12,975 nt of DNA from Candidatus Nomurabacteria bacterium (lineage in GTDB: Bacteria > Patescibacteriota > Minisyncoccia > Phycocordibacterales > UBA10002). The position numbers and the translations under genes were made by a program. The notes under the pieces were generated by a model. It made no database searches. It saw only the letters and a list, made by a program, of their open reading frames with translations, and had not been told where the DNA came from. The DNA is taken from contig CALQZP010000027.1 in NCBI GenBank assembly GCA_943349725.1, positions 1-12,975 on the forward strand. Direction: 5' to 3'. Positions 5,439 through 11,707 of the stretch are shown here, in pieces (positions within the stretch are counted from its first letter, which is position 1; each line of letters opens with the position of its first letter).

Positions 5439-6047
5439 CTACTCCATACCAAAAAAGTGTTTAACGTCTAGTTCGTTGTCTATGTACGAAACAAGCATAA
5501 AGCGCACATACCTACGAGCGTCGTAAAGTTCAGTTATATAGGTTACTTCTTGTAGGCAATCAAAAGGGTGAAGGAATAGTGATTGCTGAAACTCATAGAA
5601 GCCGAGGCGAAGAAGATGTTCTCTGAGTGAGTCACGCACCGCTTTTTTACCCACCGGCACGTCAAATGCAACCAAACGCCATACTTTGTCCCATTTTTGG
5701 GGCTTCCCAATTTTTATTCTCGTAAGGTCGTACGTCAAAGTCTTTTTCTTACCCTTCTCGGTTAGGACAAGGGTAAAGGTGTTGTCATCATTTTCTTTTG
5801 TAGCCACGAGTCTTGACGCATAGAGCGAATTAATAGCTCGTTCTGCACCCTGACGGCTCAACTCTTTCCACTCACTCGTCATCGCACCAAGTATTTTCCA
5901 ACTGGTGCGAGGTGAGCCCGAGAGTCCGAGGGAAAGGCCACCAAGCAGTAGCAGTAACATTTTTTTCTTCGTCGTTCCTACGCGGAGGTCTTTATGTCGC
6001 GCCACACGATCACGAACGTTTTTTACCGCTTCCGGTGAGATTCCCAT
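5439..6047 (-). CDS. PaaX-like transcriptional regulator with C-terminal Cas2-like domain (orphan)
   Basis: The 202-aa protein has a basic N-terminus, a hydrophobic leucine/glycine segment (about 30-44) and a region compatible with a winged helix (about 48-108). The latter contains SRQGAERAINSLYASRLV and FTLVLTEKGKKKTL. A ferredoxin-like domain follows (about 118-200), starting KWDKVWRLVAFDVP and containing LRLGFYEFQQSLFLHPFDC. That order matches PaaX-type repressors, whose C-terminal domain is structurally Cas2-like. CPR genomes often have such genes labelled 'Cas2', but no CRISPR array or other cas gene is visible here, so a DNA-binding regulator fits better. The chosen ATG at 6047 is 6 nt behind a TATACT box. 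A GTG at 6062 would add five residues encoded by the palindrome. The start codon's A is the last base of one palindrome, and a second begins 3 nt after the stop, which suggests autoregulation or a mobile cassette. Confidence 0.75.
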   Translation of the reverse strand: MGISPEAVKNVRDRVARHKDLRVGTTKKKMLLLLLGGLSLGLSGSPRTSWKILGAMTSEWKELSRQGAERAINSLYASRLVATKENDDNTFTLVLTEKGKKKTLTYDLTRIKIGKPQKWDKVWRLVAFDVPVGKKAVRDSLREHLLRLGFYEFQQSLFLHPFDCLQEVTYITELYDARRYVRFMLVSYIDNELDVKHFFGME

Positions 6048-6078
6048 AGCAATAGTATACACGTGTCTGCTATTGCTA
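6047..6078 (-). promoter_or_regulatory. Palindromic putative operator over the PaaX-like gene's -10 box and start codon
   Basis: TAGCAATAG and its complement (6047-6055 and 6070-6078) flank a CACGTG-type core, with two mismatched pairs of 16. Read on the minus strand the palindrome contains TATACT (6054-6059) followed by exactly 6 nt and the ATG at 6047. A protein bound here would cover both promoter and start. A -35 would be weak (TTTTTA at 17-nt spacing), which fits a promoter under tight control. Confidence 0.65.
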
Positions 6079-6106
6079 AAAAGAGGAATGGGGTAAGGTG
6101 AGAGAT

Positions 6107-7510
6107 CTAAATCTTTTTGCGGATAAGGGGACCGGAGTCGGTGTCCATCACCTCATAACCTTCCTTCTCTACTTGCGCGCGAATTTCGTCGGATAGTTTG
6201 AAGTTTTTCTCTTTGCGGGCTTCTTCTCGTTCGATGGCGAGTGCTTGTATTTCAGGTGGAATTGATTCGGTTTGGGATTTGAGTAGTTTCGCCTGATTTT
6301 CCATATCAAGGCCAAATACCTTGTCAAAATCTAAAATAGTCGCACGTTTGTCTTCGGGCGATAAGTGCTCTATGTCTCCTAAAATTGCATACACTAACGA
6401 CAATGCCTTTGCGGTGTTGAGATCGTCTCCCAGTGCCTCCAAAAATTGTGAGTGGTATGCATCATTGATGACTCCACCCAACGGGAATTCGCTCAAAGTT
6501 TTATAAAGTGTATACAGTTTTCTGTCTTGCACCTGGCGGACAAGCTCTTCAGAAAATCTAAGTGGCGTTCGGTAACTTGCTTCAAGTAAAAAGAAGCGAT
6601 ATGCAAGTGGACTAATTCCGTTATCGGTAAGTGTTTGTAAGGTGATAAAATTATCACCCGACTTCGCCATTTTGGTCTCACCCATATTTACGAATTCGTT
6701 GTGCATCCAGAAGTTAGCGAGCGGAACGCCGTACGCGGATTCGGATTGGGCGATTTCGTTATTGTGGTGGACGGGAATGTGATCAATACCGCCTGTATGA
6801 ATATCAAACGGTTGTCCCAGGTATTTTCGGGACATCGCGGAACATTCAATATGCCAGCCAGGGAAACCAATTCCCCACGGCGATTCCCAGCCGAGTTCGT
6901 TTGACGAAAGCTTCCACAAGGTGAAGTCCTTTGGGTTTTTCTTTTCGCTTTTCACCTCCACACGCGCGCCAGCCTGTTGACCGGTTAGGTTAATATTGCC
7001 AAGCTTGCCGTAGGCGGGAAACTTACTCGTATCAAAATAGAGACCGTCGCTAATGCGATAGGCGAACCCCTTTTCCTCAAGTGTTTTAATAAGTTCAATA
7101 TCTTCTTTGATGTGGTCGCTCGCGCGAGGCATTTCGTGAGGCGTCAAAATATTGAGTGCCTGCAAATCTTTCTTGAAGGCCTCGGTATAGATATCGGCGA
7201 CTTCTCGCATAGCGGGAAGCGTCATCGGTTTCCCCAAACGCTTCAGTGCCTTCACCATCTTATCGTCGCCCTCATCCCCGTCTGACGTGAGCTGTCCAAC
7301 GTCGGTAATGTTCATCACCTGTTTCACTTTGTAGCCATTGTGCTCAAGGGTACGGCGAAGCACGTCGGCAAAGACGTAGGCGCGCAAATTGCCGATGTGA
7401 GCGTAGTTGTAAACCGTGGGGCCACAGTTGTACATTAAAGCCACACCCTGTGTTGTCGGCTTAAACTCTTCCTTTTTTCCAGTGAGGGTGTTGTAGAGGA
7501 ATAGTGACAT
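6107..7510 (-). CDS. cysS: Cysteinyl-tRNA synthetase
   Basis: This class I synthetase charges tRNA-Cys with cysteine for translation. The 467-aa length is normal. The active-site motif HIGN is at 38-41 (MYNCGPTVYNYAHIGNLR, with zinc ligand C29). Further zinc ligands are C223 in HIECSAMSRKYLG and residues in DHIPVHHNNEIAQSE (243-257). The KMSKS loop reads KMAKS (280-284), a normal variant in this family. The C-terminal part has the helical DALR-type region and the typical IEREEARKEKNFKLSDEIR followed by a short tail. The start at 7510 is preceded by a repeat-rich spacer. A TATACT box (7535-7540) would give an 18-nt leader without a Shine-Dalgarno sequence. It lies between corA and the PaaX-like gene on the same strand. 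Confidence 0.97.
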   Translation of the reverse strand: MSLFLYNTLTGKKEEFKPTTQGVALMYNCGPTVYNYAHIGNLRAYVFADVLRRTLEHNGYKVKQVMNITDVGQLTSDGDEGDDKMVKALKRLGKPMTLPAMREVADIYTEAFKKDLQALNILTPHEMPRASDHIKEDIELIKTLEEKGFAYRISDGLYFDTSKFPAYGKLGNINLTGQQAGARVEVKSEKKNPKDFTLWKLSSNELGWESPWGIGFPGWHIECSAMSRKYLGQPFDIHTGGIDHIPVHHNNEIAQSESAYGVPLANFWMHNEFVNMGETKMAKSGDNFITLQTLTDNGISPLAYRFFLLEASYRTPLRFSEELVRQVQDRKLYTLYKTLSEFPLGGVINDAYHSQFLEALGDDLNTAKALSLVYAILGDIEHLSPEDKRATILDFDKVFGLDMENQAKLLKSQTESIPPEIQALAIEREEARKEKNFKLSDEIRAQVEKEGYEVMDTDSGPLIRKKI

Positions 7511-7578
7511 AGCGTATAGCGGTTAGCGGTTAGTAGTATAGTCGACTAAACGCCAAACGCTAATCCCTAAACGCTTCT
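7511..7578. repeat. Imperfect tandem and inverted repeat spacer between corA and cysS
   Basis: On the plus strand GCGGTTA is repeated twice in tandem (about 7519-7532), and the far half carries AAACGC three times, forming an imperfect inverted repeat around a TCGA centre (7542-7545). The spacer contains a TATACT box on the minus strand (7535-7540) that could serve cysS. No open frame. Confidence 0.6.
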
Positions 7579-8490
7579 CTAAAGCCAGCGTTTGTGTTTA
7601 AACCAGGTGTATAGGCCGAAGGTAATACCGCCTACCATGAGAACCAAAATCCAGAAATCAAACCGCATGCCGACAATAGGGCGTGACACCGTATTAATTT
7701 GAAAAAGCGAAAGCACGGTAGCTGCGGGAAGTGCGATAAAGGCAAGAATGGTAAGCGTTTTCATTATTTCATTTTGCTTGGTGGAAAGGAGCGCGTTATT
7801 GGTCTCGCGAAGCTCCGAAAGAAACTCCGCGTTACTCGCGACAAAGTGTTCCACGCGCGTGTAGTCGCCCACAAGGGTACGCAGGTGAAAGGCGAACCCC
7901 TCTCCCAATAGTTTCTTGCCCGCAATCTCAAAAGATTCCAGTACGGCGCGATGGAGGGCGATGGAGCGCTTGAAGTAGAGCAAATCGCGAGACACTTCCG
8001 AAAGGCACACCACCATATCGCGTTCCTCGCCGTTGTAAATGCGCTCTTCGATAGAGCGCAGTGAAGTGCGTACCGAGCCAAGCTCTTGAATAAGTGATTC
8101 GTAAAGTTTCCCCAGGAGAAGAAAGAAAATAAATCCTGCGTGCGGACCGAAATTCCCCTTATCAAGGGTCGCGCTTGTCTCAAACATCTTGGAAACAAGG
8201 TGAACGGTTTCGTTTGCGTTGTATCGAACCGTAATAAAAAACTTTTTGCCAATGATGAAGTCAATTTCCTGGTCCTGCTCCTCTTTGTTGTGACGCAATC
8301 GTGGAAAATGCAAAATGAGGTAAATAAAGTTTTGATACAAATCTACTTTTGGTTTGAGCGTGGGTGCTGAGAGTTCGTGTACCACAAGCGCGTTGAGGCT
8401 GTAGTCCTTCGCGATTTTTCGTATCTCATCTTGCGTGGGAGATTCAAGGTCAACCCAGGTCAGTCCCCGATTGGTGTACTTCGTAATCAT
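7579..8490 (-). CDS. CorA-family divalent cation transporter with variant signature (QIN for GMN)
   Basis: The 303-aa protein has the CorA layout: a cytoplasmic N-terminal domain (about 1-140, with TWVDLESPTQDEIRKIAKDY and FIIGKKFFITVRY), a long stalk helix (about 130-245) and two C-terminal membrane helices (about 246-264 and 277-296) ending in a basic tail (FKHKRWL). CorA proteins carry Mg2+ or related ions as pentamers, and the loop after the first helix normally begins with GMN. Here that place reads SLFQINTVSRPIVG, so GMN is replaced by QIN at 264-266. Ion selectivity therefore cannot be assumed to be Mg2+. The ATG at 8490 is preferred because it lies 6 nt behind a TATACT box. The ATG at 8496 would add two residues. 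It is divergent from the S41 protease gene. Confidence 0.9.
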   Translation of the reverse strand: MITKYTNRGLTWVDLESPTQDEIRKIAKDYSLNALVVHELSAPTLKPKVDLYQNFIYLILHFPRLRHNKEEQDQEIDFIIGKKFFITVRYNANETVHLVSKMFETSATLDKGNFGPHAGFIFFLLLGKLYESLIQELGSVRTSLRSIEERIYNGEERDMVVCLSEVSRDLLYFKRSIALHRAVLESFEIAGKKLLGEGFAFHLRTLVGDYTRVEHFVASNAEFLSELRETNNALLSTKQNEIMKTLTILAFIALPAATVLSLFQINTVSRPIVGMRFDFWILVLMVGGITFGLYTWFKHKRWL

Positions 8491-8496
8491 ACGCAT

Positions 8497-8525
8497 AGTA
8501 TACCCCCACACCAAATCACCAACAA
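8497..8525 (-). promoter_or_regulatory. Leaderless corA promoter
   Basis: On the minus strand TATACT (8497-8502) stands 6 nt before the ATG at 8490. At 17-nt spacing the -35 position reads TTGTTG (8520-8525). The TATACT overlaps the left arm of a 15-bp inverted repeat. Confidence 0.5.
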
Positions 8526-8548
8526 GACGATGGGGTGTGGGGGTATAC
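8498..8548. repeat. Perfect 15-bp inverted repeat in the corA/S41 divergent region
   Basis: GTATACCCCCACACC (8498-8512) is repeated as its exact complement at 8534-8548, with a 21-nt spacer. The left arm covers most of the corA -10 box; the right arm lies 28 nt before the S41 -35 box. It could be a transcription factor site or an mRNA hairpin. No T-run follows on either side, so a terminator is unlikely. Confidence 0.85.
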
Positions 8549-8575
8549 CTAAAACAGGCTCTAAGTCGATGCAGT

Positions 8576-8604
8576 TTGTCAGACAACCGCGGGAATGCGA
8601 TAAT
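8576..8604 (+). promoter_or_regulatory. Promoter of the S41 protease gene
   Basis: TTGTCA (8576-8581) and GATAAT (8599-8604) are separated by exactly 17 nt. The GATAAT ends 9 nt before the ATG at 8614, so the leader would be only a few bases. This is the best-spaced promoter in the window. Confidence 0.65.
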
Positions 8605-8613
8605 ATCTCCACT

Positions 8614-9900
8614 ATGCAAATCGTTCGCGAACGAAATATACAATCCATTGCACTTATCGTCCTGCTTCTCGCGGGTGTATTTTTTACCGGAGTTTCCTTT
8701 GGTGAATCCAGAATTTCCTCTGCAACGACCCTGAATGAACTAGCGGGGAAAGAGGTTCCTGCCGAACTCGCGGGTAAAACCGACTTCGCGCCTTTTTGGC
8801 AGGTGTGGAAGACCTTGAACGAGAAATATGTTGCCGCCACAAGTACGGCGGTGGCAAATGACGAGCAGAAGGTATGGGGGGCCATCATTGGCCTTACGTC
8901 CTCACTCAAGGATCCTTACACGGTTTTTTTCACGCCCGAAGAAAGTAAATTGTTTGAGAATGAGATTAACGGCAATTTTGAAGGTGTCGGGATGGAGGTG
9001 GGCATCAAAGATGAGGTACTCACCGTCATTGCACCACTTAAAGGCACCCCCGCGGAGCGCGCGGGCGTCAGACCTGGTGACAAGGTTCTCAAAATTGACG
9101 ATACCGTGAGCAATAGTCTCCGCGTTGACCAGGCGGTTAGGCTTATCCGAGGAAAGAAAGGGACAGAGGTTCGTCTAACGATTCTGCGTGAAGGGAAATC
9201 TGATCCGTTTGAAATTAAAGTCACGAGAGATGTCATTGATATCCCAACACTTGATTTTGAACTCAAACCAGGAAAGGCAAGTGTTTCTGGAGGGGACACC
9301 GAAGCGGGAAGCGGACTTAGAAGTGATGGCGTGTTTGTGCTTCGCCTGTACAACTTTTCGGCGAGTTCTCCTCGTCTCTTCCGTGACGCGCTTCGGAAAT
9401 TTGTGGAGAGTGGGTCAACGAAACTTCTCCTTGACCTTAGGGGCAACCCTGGAGGCTTTCTTGATGCTGCGGTAGATATGGCAAGTTGGTTTCTGCCAGC
9501 AGGTAAAATTATTGTTACTGAAGACGCGGGAGGAAGGAGTGACACGAAGATACACCGAAGTCGCGGGTATGACGTGTTTAACAAAAATCTCAAGATGGTG
9601 ATACTGGTTAACAGCGGCTCCGCTTCTGCCTCGGAAATTCTTGCAGGCGCGCTTCAGGAGCACAAAATCGCAAAGCTCGTAGGTACACGAACGTTCGGAA
9701 AGGGTTCAGTGCAGGAACTCGTAAAAATTACTCCCGAGACCTCTCTCAAGGTGACGGTCGCCAGGTGGTTTACCCCCAATGGACTTTCTATTTCCGCTGG
9801 TGGACTTACTCCTGATGTAGAGGTCAAGCTATCTCCCGAAGACCTGGAAAAGAAAAAGGACCCACAGATGGCGAAGGCATTGCAATTGCTCACCGAGTGA
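8614..9900 (+). CDS. S41-family C-terminal processing peptidase with PDZ domain
   Basis: Members of this family (CtpA/CtpB/Prc) are serine/lysine proteases that cut exported proteins near their C-termini, outside the cytoplasmic membrane. The 428-aa protein has an N-terminal signal anchor (IALIVLLLAGVFFTGVSFG, 12-30) and an N-terminal helical part with SLKDPYTVFFTPEE (97-110). A PDZ domain (about 120-205) carries GTPAERAGVRPGDKVLKID. The protease core follows, with LLDLRGNPGG (272-281). The catalytic serine is S338 in NSGSASASEI and the catalytic lysine is K363 in FGKGSVQ. Their 25-residue spacing is that of CtpB-type enzymes. I chose the ATG at 8614, 9 nt behind a well-spaced promoter. Longer upstream frames run antisense across corA. 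The gene is divergent from corA. No hairpin terminator follows; the next 200 nt are a repeat-like AT-rich spacer. Confidence 0.95.
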   Translation: MQIVRERNIQSIALIVLLLAGVFFTGVSFGESRISSATTLNELAGKEVPAELAGKTDFAPFWQVWKTLNEKYVAATSTAVANDEQKVWGAIIGLTSSLKDPYTVFFTPEESKLFENEINGNFEGVGMEVGIKDEVLTVIAPLKGTPAERAGVRPGDKVLKIDDTVSNSLRVDQAVRLIRGKKGTEVRLTILREGKSDPFEIKVTRDVIDIPTLDFELKPGKASVSGGDTEAGSGLRSDGVFVLRLYNFSASSPRLFRDALRKFVESGSTKLLLDLRGNPGGFLDAAVDMASWFLPAGKIIVTEDAGGRSDTKIHRSRGYDVFNKNLKMVILVNSGSASASEILAGALQEHKIAKLVGTRTFGKGSVQELVKITPETSLKVTVARWFTPNGLSISAGGLTPDVEVKLSPEDLEKKKDPQMAKALQLLTE

Positions 9901-9910
9901 GCGTAATTTC

Positions 9911-10050
9911 AAAACACGAAATCCGAGATTCTAAACAATTTCTAAGTTCGAAACTAAAGAAACTTCTAAAACCAGTTCACGCTTTGAGTTTAATCGGTTG
10001 GGATTTCAGATTTGTCCAGGATCTCGATATCCGGATTTAGAGTTTTAAAA
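9911..10050. repeat. AT-rich, internally complementary intergenic spacer
   Basis: The 209-nt gap between the S41 gene and rplI holds no open frame. It is built of recurring short words of the TTCTAA / GAAAT / GGATTT type. AAATCC and CGAGAT (9919-9929) have complements at 10033-10038 and 10021-10026, so the block could fold into one long imperfect hairpin. Read on the minus strand it resembles the 'GGATTTCG / TCGAAATT' degenerate repeats often seen between genes in uncultured bacterial genomes (recollection, not a search). Confidence 0.45.
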
Positions 10051-10109
10051 TGTTGATATTGTCCCAGAAATGCGCTAATCTCACTCTACGTAACTAATAC
10101 CGCAAAGAT

Positions 10110-10553
10110 ATGAAAGTAGTATTACTCAAAGACGTTCAAGGTCTTGGCCGAAAAAATGATGTCAAAAACGTATCCGATGGATACGCGCTCAATCAGCTTA
10201 TCCCGAAGAAACTTGCAGTTCTCGGAACACCTGCGTCAATTGCGCATGCCGAACGACTAAAGTCTGAACAGGATTCCGAGCGAAAAATACAGGAAGACCT
10301 GCTTTTCAAGAATCTTGCATCGGTTGAAGGTGTTCGAGTAGAGCTTTCGGGCAAGGCAAACGAGAAGGGTCACCTGTTCGCCAGTATCCACAGGGAGACG
10401 ATTGTCTCGGAGCTCAAAAAACAGAAGGGCGTAGATATTCTTCCCGAATTCCTACAACTCGATAAACCGATCAAAGAAGTGGGTGAACACAAAATAATCT
10501 TTAAAGTACAGGGAAAAACGGGCGGATTTATACTCTCGGTCAAGGCGATATAA
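10110..10553 (+). CDS. rplI: 50S ribosomal protein L9
   Basis: L9 (bL9) binds 23S rRNA near the L1 stalk base and helps keep the reading frame. The 147-aa protein, close to the usual length, begins MKVVLLKDVQGLGRKNDVKNVSDGYA and then NQLIPKKLAV, the conserved rRNA-binding N-domain. A charged central helix (about 44-75) leads to the C-domain with GKANEKGHLFASI and GGFILSVKAI at the end. The start is preceded by TAATAC (10095-10100) at 9 nt and lacks a Shine-Dalgarno sequence. The gene ends at a bidirectional terminator shared with rpmA. In my recollection L9 is missing from some CPR groups (Microgenomates) but kept in Parcubacteria, in line with the lineage guess. Confidence 0.96.
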   Translation: MKVVLLKDVQGLGRKNDVKNVSDGYALNQLIPKKLAVLGTPASIAHAERLKSEQDSERKIQEDLLFKNLASVEGVRVELSGKANEKGHLFASIHRETIVSELKKQKGVDILPEFLQLDKPIKEVGEHKIIFKVQGKTGGFILSVKAI

Positions 10554-10566
10554 CAAAAGAAAGACA

Positions 10567-10602
10567 AAAAAAGAAAACCCCCGAGCGGGGGTTTTCTTTT
10601 TT
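10567..10602. terminator. Bidirectional intrinsic terminator between rplI and rpmA
   Basis: A perfect 16-bp stem (10567-10582 with 10587-10602) closes a GAGC tetraloop. Its base is an A-run on one side and a T-run on the other, and the core is five G-C pairs. It sits 13 nt behind rplI (+) and 6 nt behind rpmA (-), so it serves both convergent genes. Confidence 0.95.
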
Positions 10603-10608
10603 GGATGA

Positions 10609-10881
10609 CTAGCCTACATTGACCTCCTTACGCATTTCCACTCGACCGTCATACTTTACCTTTCGCTTGTTCTTGAATGACACGATGCCGTCTTTACTGG
10701 CGAACAGTGTGTGGTCCTTGCCAACCGATACGTTTTTGCCGGGAAGAAACTGGGTACCGCGCTGGCGGATTATGATATTCCCGGTCTTTGCTTTTTGTCC
10801 CGCGTACAACTTAACACCGAGATACTGCGGGTTTGATCCGGTTAGGTTTTTTGCTGATCCTCCTGCTTTTTTATGTGCCAT
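10609..10881 (-). CDS. rpmA: 50S ribosomal protein L27
   Basis: L27 (bL27) reaches the peptidyl-transferase centre with its N-terminus. The 90-aa protein starts MAHKKAGGSAKN, the mature-type N-terminus, so no extra leader of the Firmicutes type (removed by the Prp protease) is present. LGVKLYAGQ, NIIIRQRGTQF and PGKNVSVGKDHTLFA follow, all typical. The C-terminus is VEMRKEVNVG. The usual partner rplU is not adjacent. Instead the gene converges with rplI on a shared terminator. The ATG at 10881 has no clear Shine-Dalgarno sequence. Confidence 0.97.
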   Translation of the reverse strand: MAHKKAGGSAKNLTGSNPQYLGVKLYAGQKAKTGNIIIRQRGTQFLPGKNVSVGKDHTLFASKDGIVSFKNKRKVKYDGRVEMRKEVNVG

Positions 10882-10886
10882 TTTAT

Positions 10887-10975
10887 TAGACAGTAGATGG
10901 TAGACAGTAGATGGTAGACAAGAGGCGATTCTGCCTGCGTTCTACGTACTACTAACTACTTTCTACTTACTGTAT
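10887..10975. repeat. Tandem 14-nt repeat with imperfect complementary arm upstream of rpmA
   Basis: TAGACAGTAGATGG occurs twice head to tail (10887-10900 and 10901-10914), followed by a third partial TAGACA. The far half (about 10940-10972) is made of CTAC/ACTA words that are partly complementary to it, giving an imperfect long hairpin around a GC-richer centre. It lies between the divergent genes rpmA and the sunset-like gene, so it may carry their promoters. Confidence 0.7.
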
Positions 10976-10978
10976 TAT
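10973..10978 (+). promoter_or_regulatory. -10 box of the sunset-like gene
   Basis: TATTAT (10973-10978) stands 7 nt before the ATG at 10986, the same short distance seen for other genes in the window. No Shine-Dalgarno sequence and no good -35. Confidence 0.4.
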
Positions 10979-10985
10979 TTAGGTC

Positions 10986-11408
10986 ATGAATATACAGGAA
11001 CTTACCCAAAAAGTAAAGGAGCTGAGGGACCGCCTCAATACGCGAGAAACCTACACCGTCCTTCTGATTTTAGTGGTGGGTTTCGGCTCTTTTGGATTGG
11101 GTAGGCTCTCAAAATTACAAGAGGGGAGGGAACCTGTCCGCATAGAACAGTTGACCGCTTCTGTGGTGGTTTCGGAATCCCCCTTACTAAGGGGGGCATC
11201 TGAGTCGGGGAAGGCGAGAGTTGTTCCCCCCGAACCTCTCGTAGCCGGCGGTAAAATTGTCGCCTCAAAAGGAGGCACGAAGTATCACTTTCCGTGGTGC
11301 AGCGGCGCACAGCGCATTTCGGAGGCGAACAAGGTCTGGTTTAACTCTGTGGAGGATGCCCGCAAGGCGGGGTACACTCCCGCCAGTAATTGTAAGGGGT
11401 TGAAGTAA
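10986..11408 (+). CDS. Membrane-anchored protein with C-terminal Ada-type metal-binding ('sunset'-like) domain
   Basis: The 140-aa protein has a charged N-terminal helix (1-22), one membrane helix (about 24-40, TVLLILVVGFGSFGLG), a variable linker (about 41-88) and a small C-terminal domain (89-140). That domain reads GGKIVASKGGTKYHFPWCSGA, then VWFNSVEDARKAGYTPASNCKGL. The arrangement K-Y-H-x-x-x-C (H101, C105) ... F-x-S-x-E-x-A-x-x-A-G-Y-x-P-x-x-x-C (C136) resembles the zinc-binding N-terminal domain of Ada proteins, seen in CPR proteins that databases call 'sunset domain' (recollection). With only two Cys and one His visible, metal binding is uncertain. The linker codon block SPLLRG is encoded by a CCCCCTT/AAGGGGG palindrome. 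A remnant of a second copy's 3' end lies at 12332-12391. Confidence 0.75.
   Translation: MNIQELTQKVKELRDRLNTRETYTVLLILVVGFGSFGLGRLSKLQEGREPVRIEQLTASVVVSESPLLRGASESGKARVVPPEPLVAGGKIVASKGGTKYHFPWCSGAQRISEANKVWFNSVEDARKAGYTPASNCKGLK
11179..11195. repeat. Small palindromic element inside the sunset-like gene
   Basis: CCCCCTT (11179-11185) pairs perfectly with AAGGGGG (11189-11195) around ACT. It encodes SPLLRG in the linker between the membrane helix and the C-terminal domain. Repeats whose translation reads SPLLRG are familiar from many bacterial genomes; here one is carried in frame. Confidence 0.6.
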
Positions 11409-11670
11409 AGGGTTTTTATTGTGATTGCGGAGAATACCCCGTCCGCTTTGCGGCGGGGATGAATCCGCAAATGCAAAGATGTGTTGGCGGAGGGAGCTCT
11501 TCTGCAACAAAGTTGCGACCAAGAAAATAAGGAGTGTACTCGCGACTGTATTTTCTGAAGTACTCCTGTGGTGCCCTGACGCCTCGCCTAATACCCCGCC
11601 GAGGTCTTCCGAGGGAACAGCTTGCTGCGGGGGATAGGACGAGGCCAAACTTTATTAGCTACAACGGAGG
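11409..11670. other. Non-coding stretch between the sunset-like gene and hicB
   Basis: No convincing gene is seen. A GC-rich hairpin (11437-11458: nine pairs with one bulge, loop TTT) follows the sunset-like gene but has no T-run behind it. A second block (about 11589-11636) begins with TACCCCGC and ends with CAGCTTGCTGCGGGG, which looks like a recombined or decayed CCCCGCAGC-type palindrome. Open frames here are short and without a supported start. Confidence 0.5.
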
Positions 11671-11672
11671 TG

Positions 11673-11701
11673 TGGATAAACTAGTTAAAAAAGGGTATAC
11701 T
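11673..11701 (+). promoter_or_regulatory. Leaderless promoter of hicBA
   Basis: TATACT (11696-11701) stands 6 nt before the ATG at 11708. The -35 position at 17-nt spacing reads TGGATA (11673-11678), four of six consensus bases. The spacing from -10 box to start codon is the same as for corA and the PaaX-like gene. Confidence 0.6.
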
Positions 11702-11707
11702 ACAAGC

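Noticed and set aside
5439..6078. A CRISPR-Cas locus suggested by the Cas2-like domain
   Set aside because: No direct-repeat array and no cas1 or other cas gene is present. The domain order with an N-terminal winged-helix-like region fits PaaX regulators.
8377..8613. 79-codon N-terminal extension of the S41 protease
   Set aside because: It is antisense to corA and lies upstream of a well-spaced promoter directly before the ATG at 8614.
11265..11648. Minus-strand 127-codon frame between the sunset-like gene and hicB
   Set aside because: It overlaps the end of the sunset-like gene antisense, includes decayed palindromes and shows no start signal or known motif.
11671..11679. Second DnaA-box-like 9-mer upstream of hicB
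   Set aside because: It overlaps the -35 position of the hicB promoter and stands alone, so the match is best explained by the promoter.
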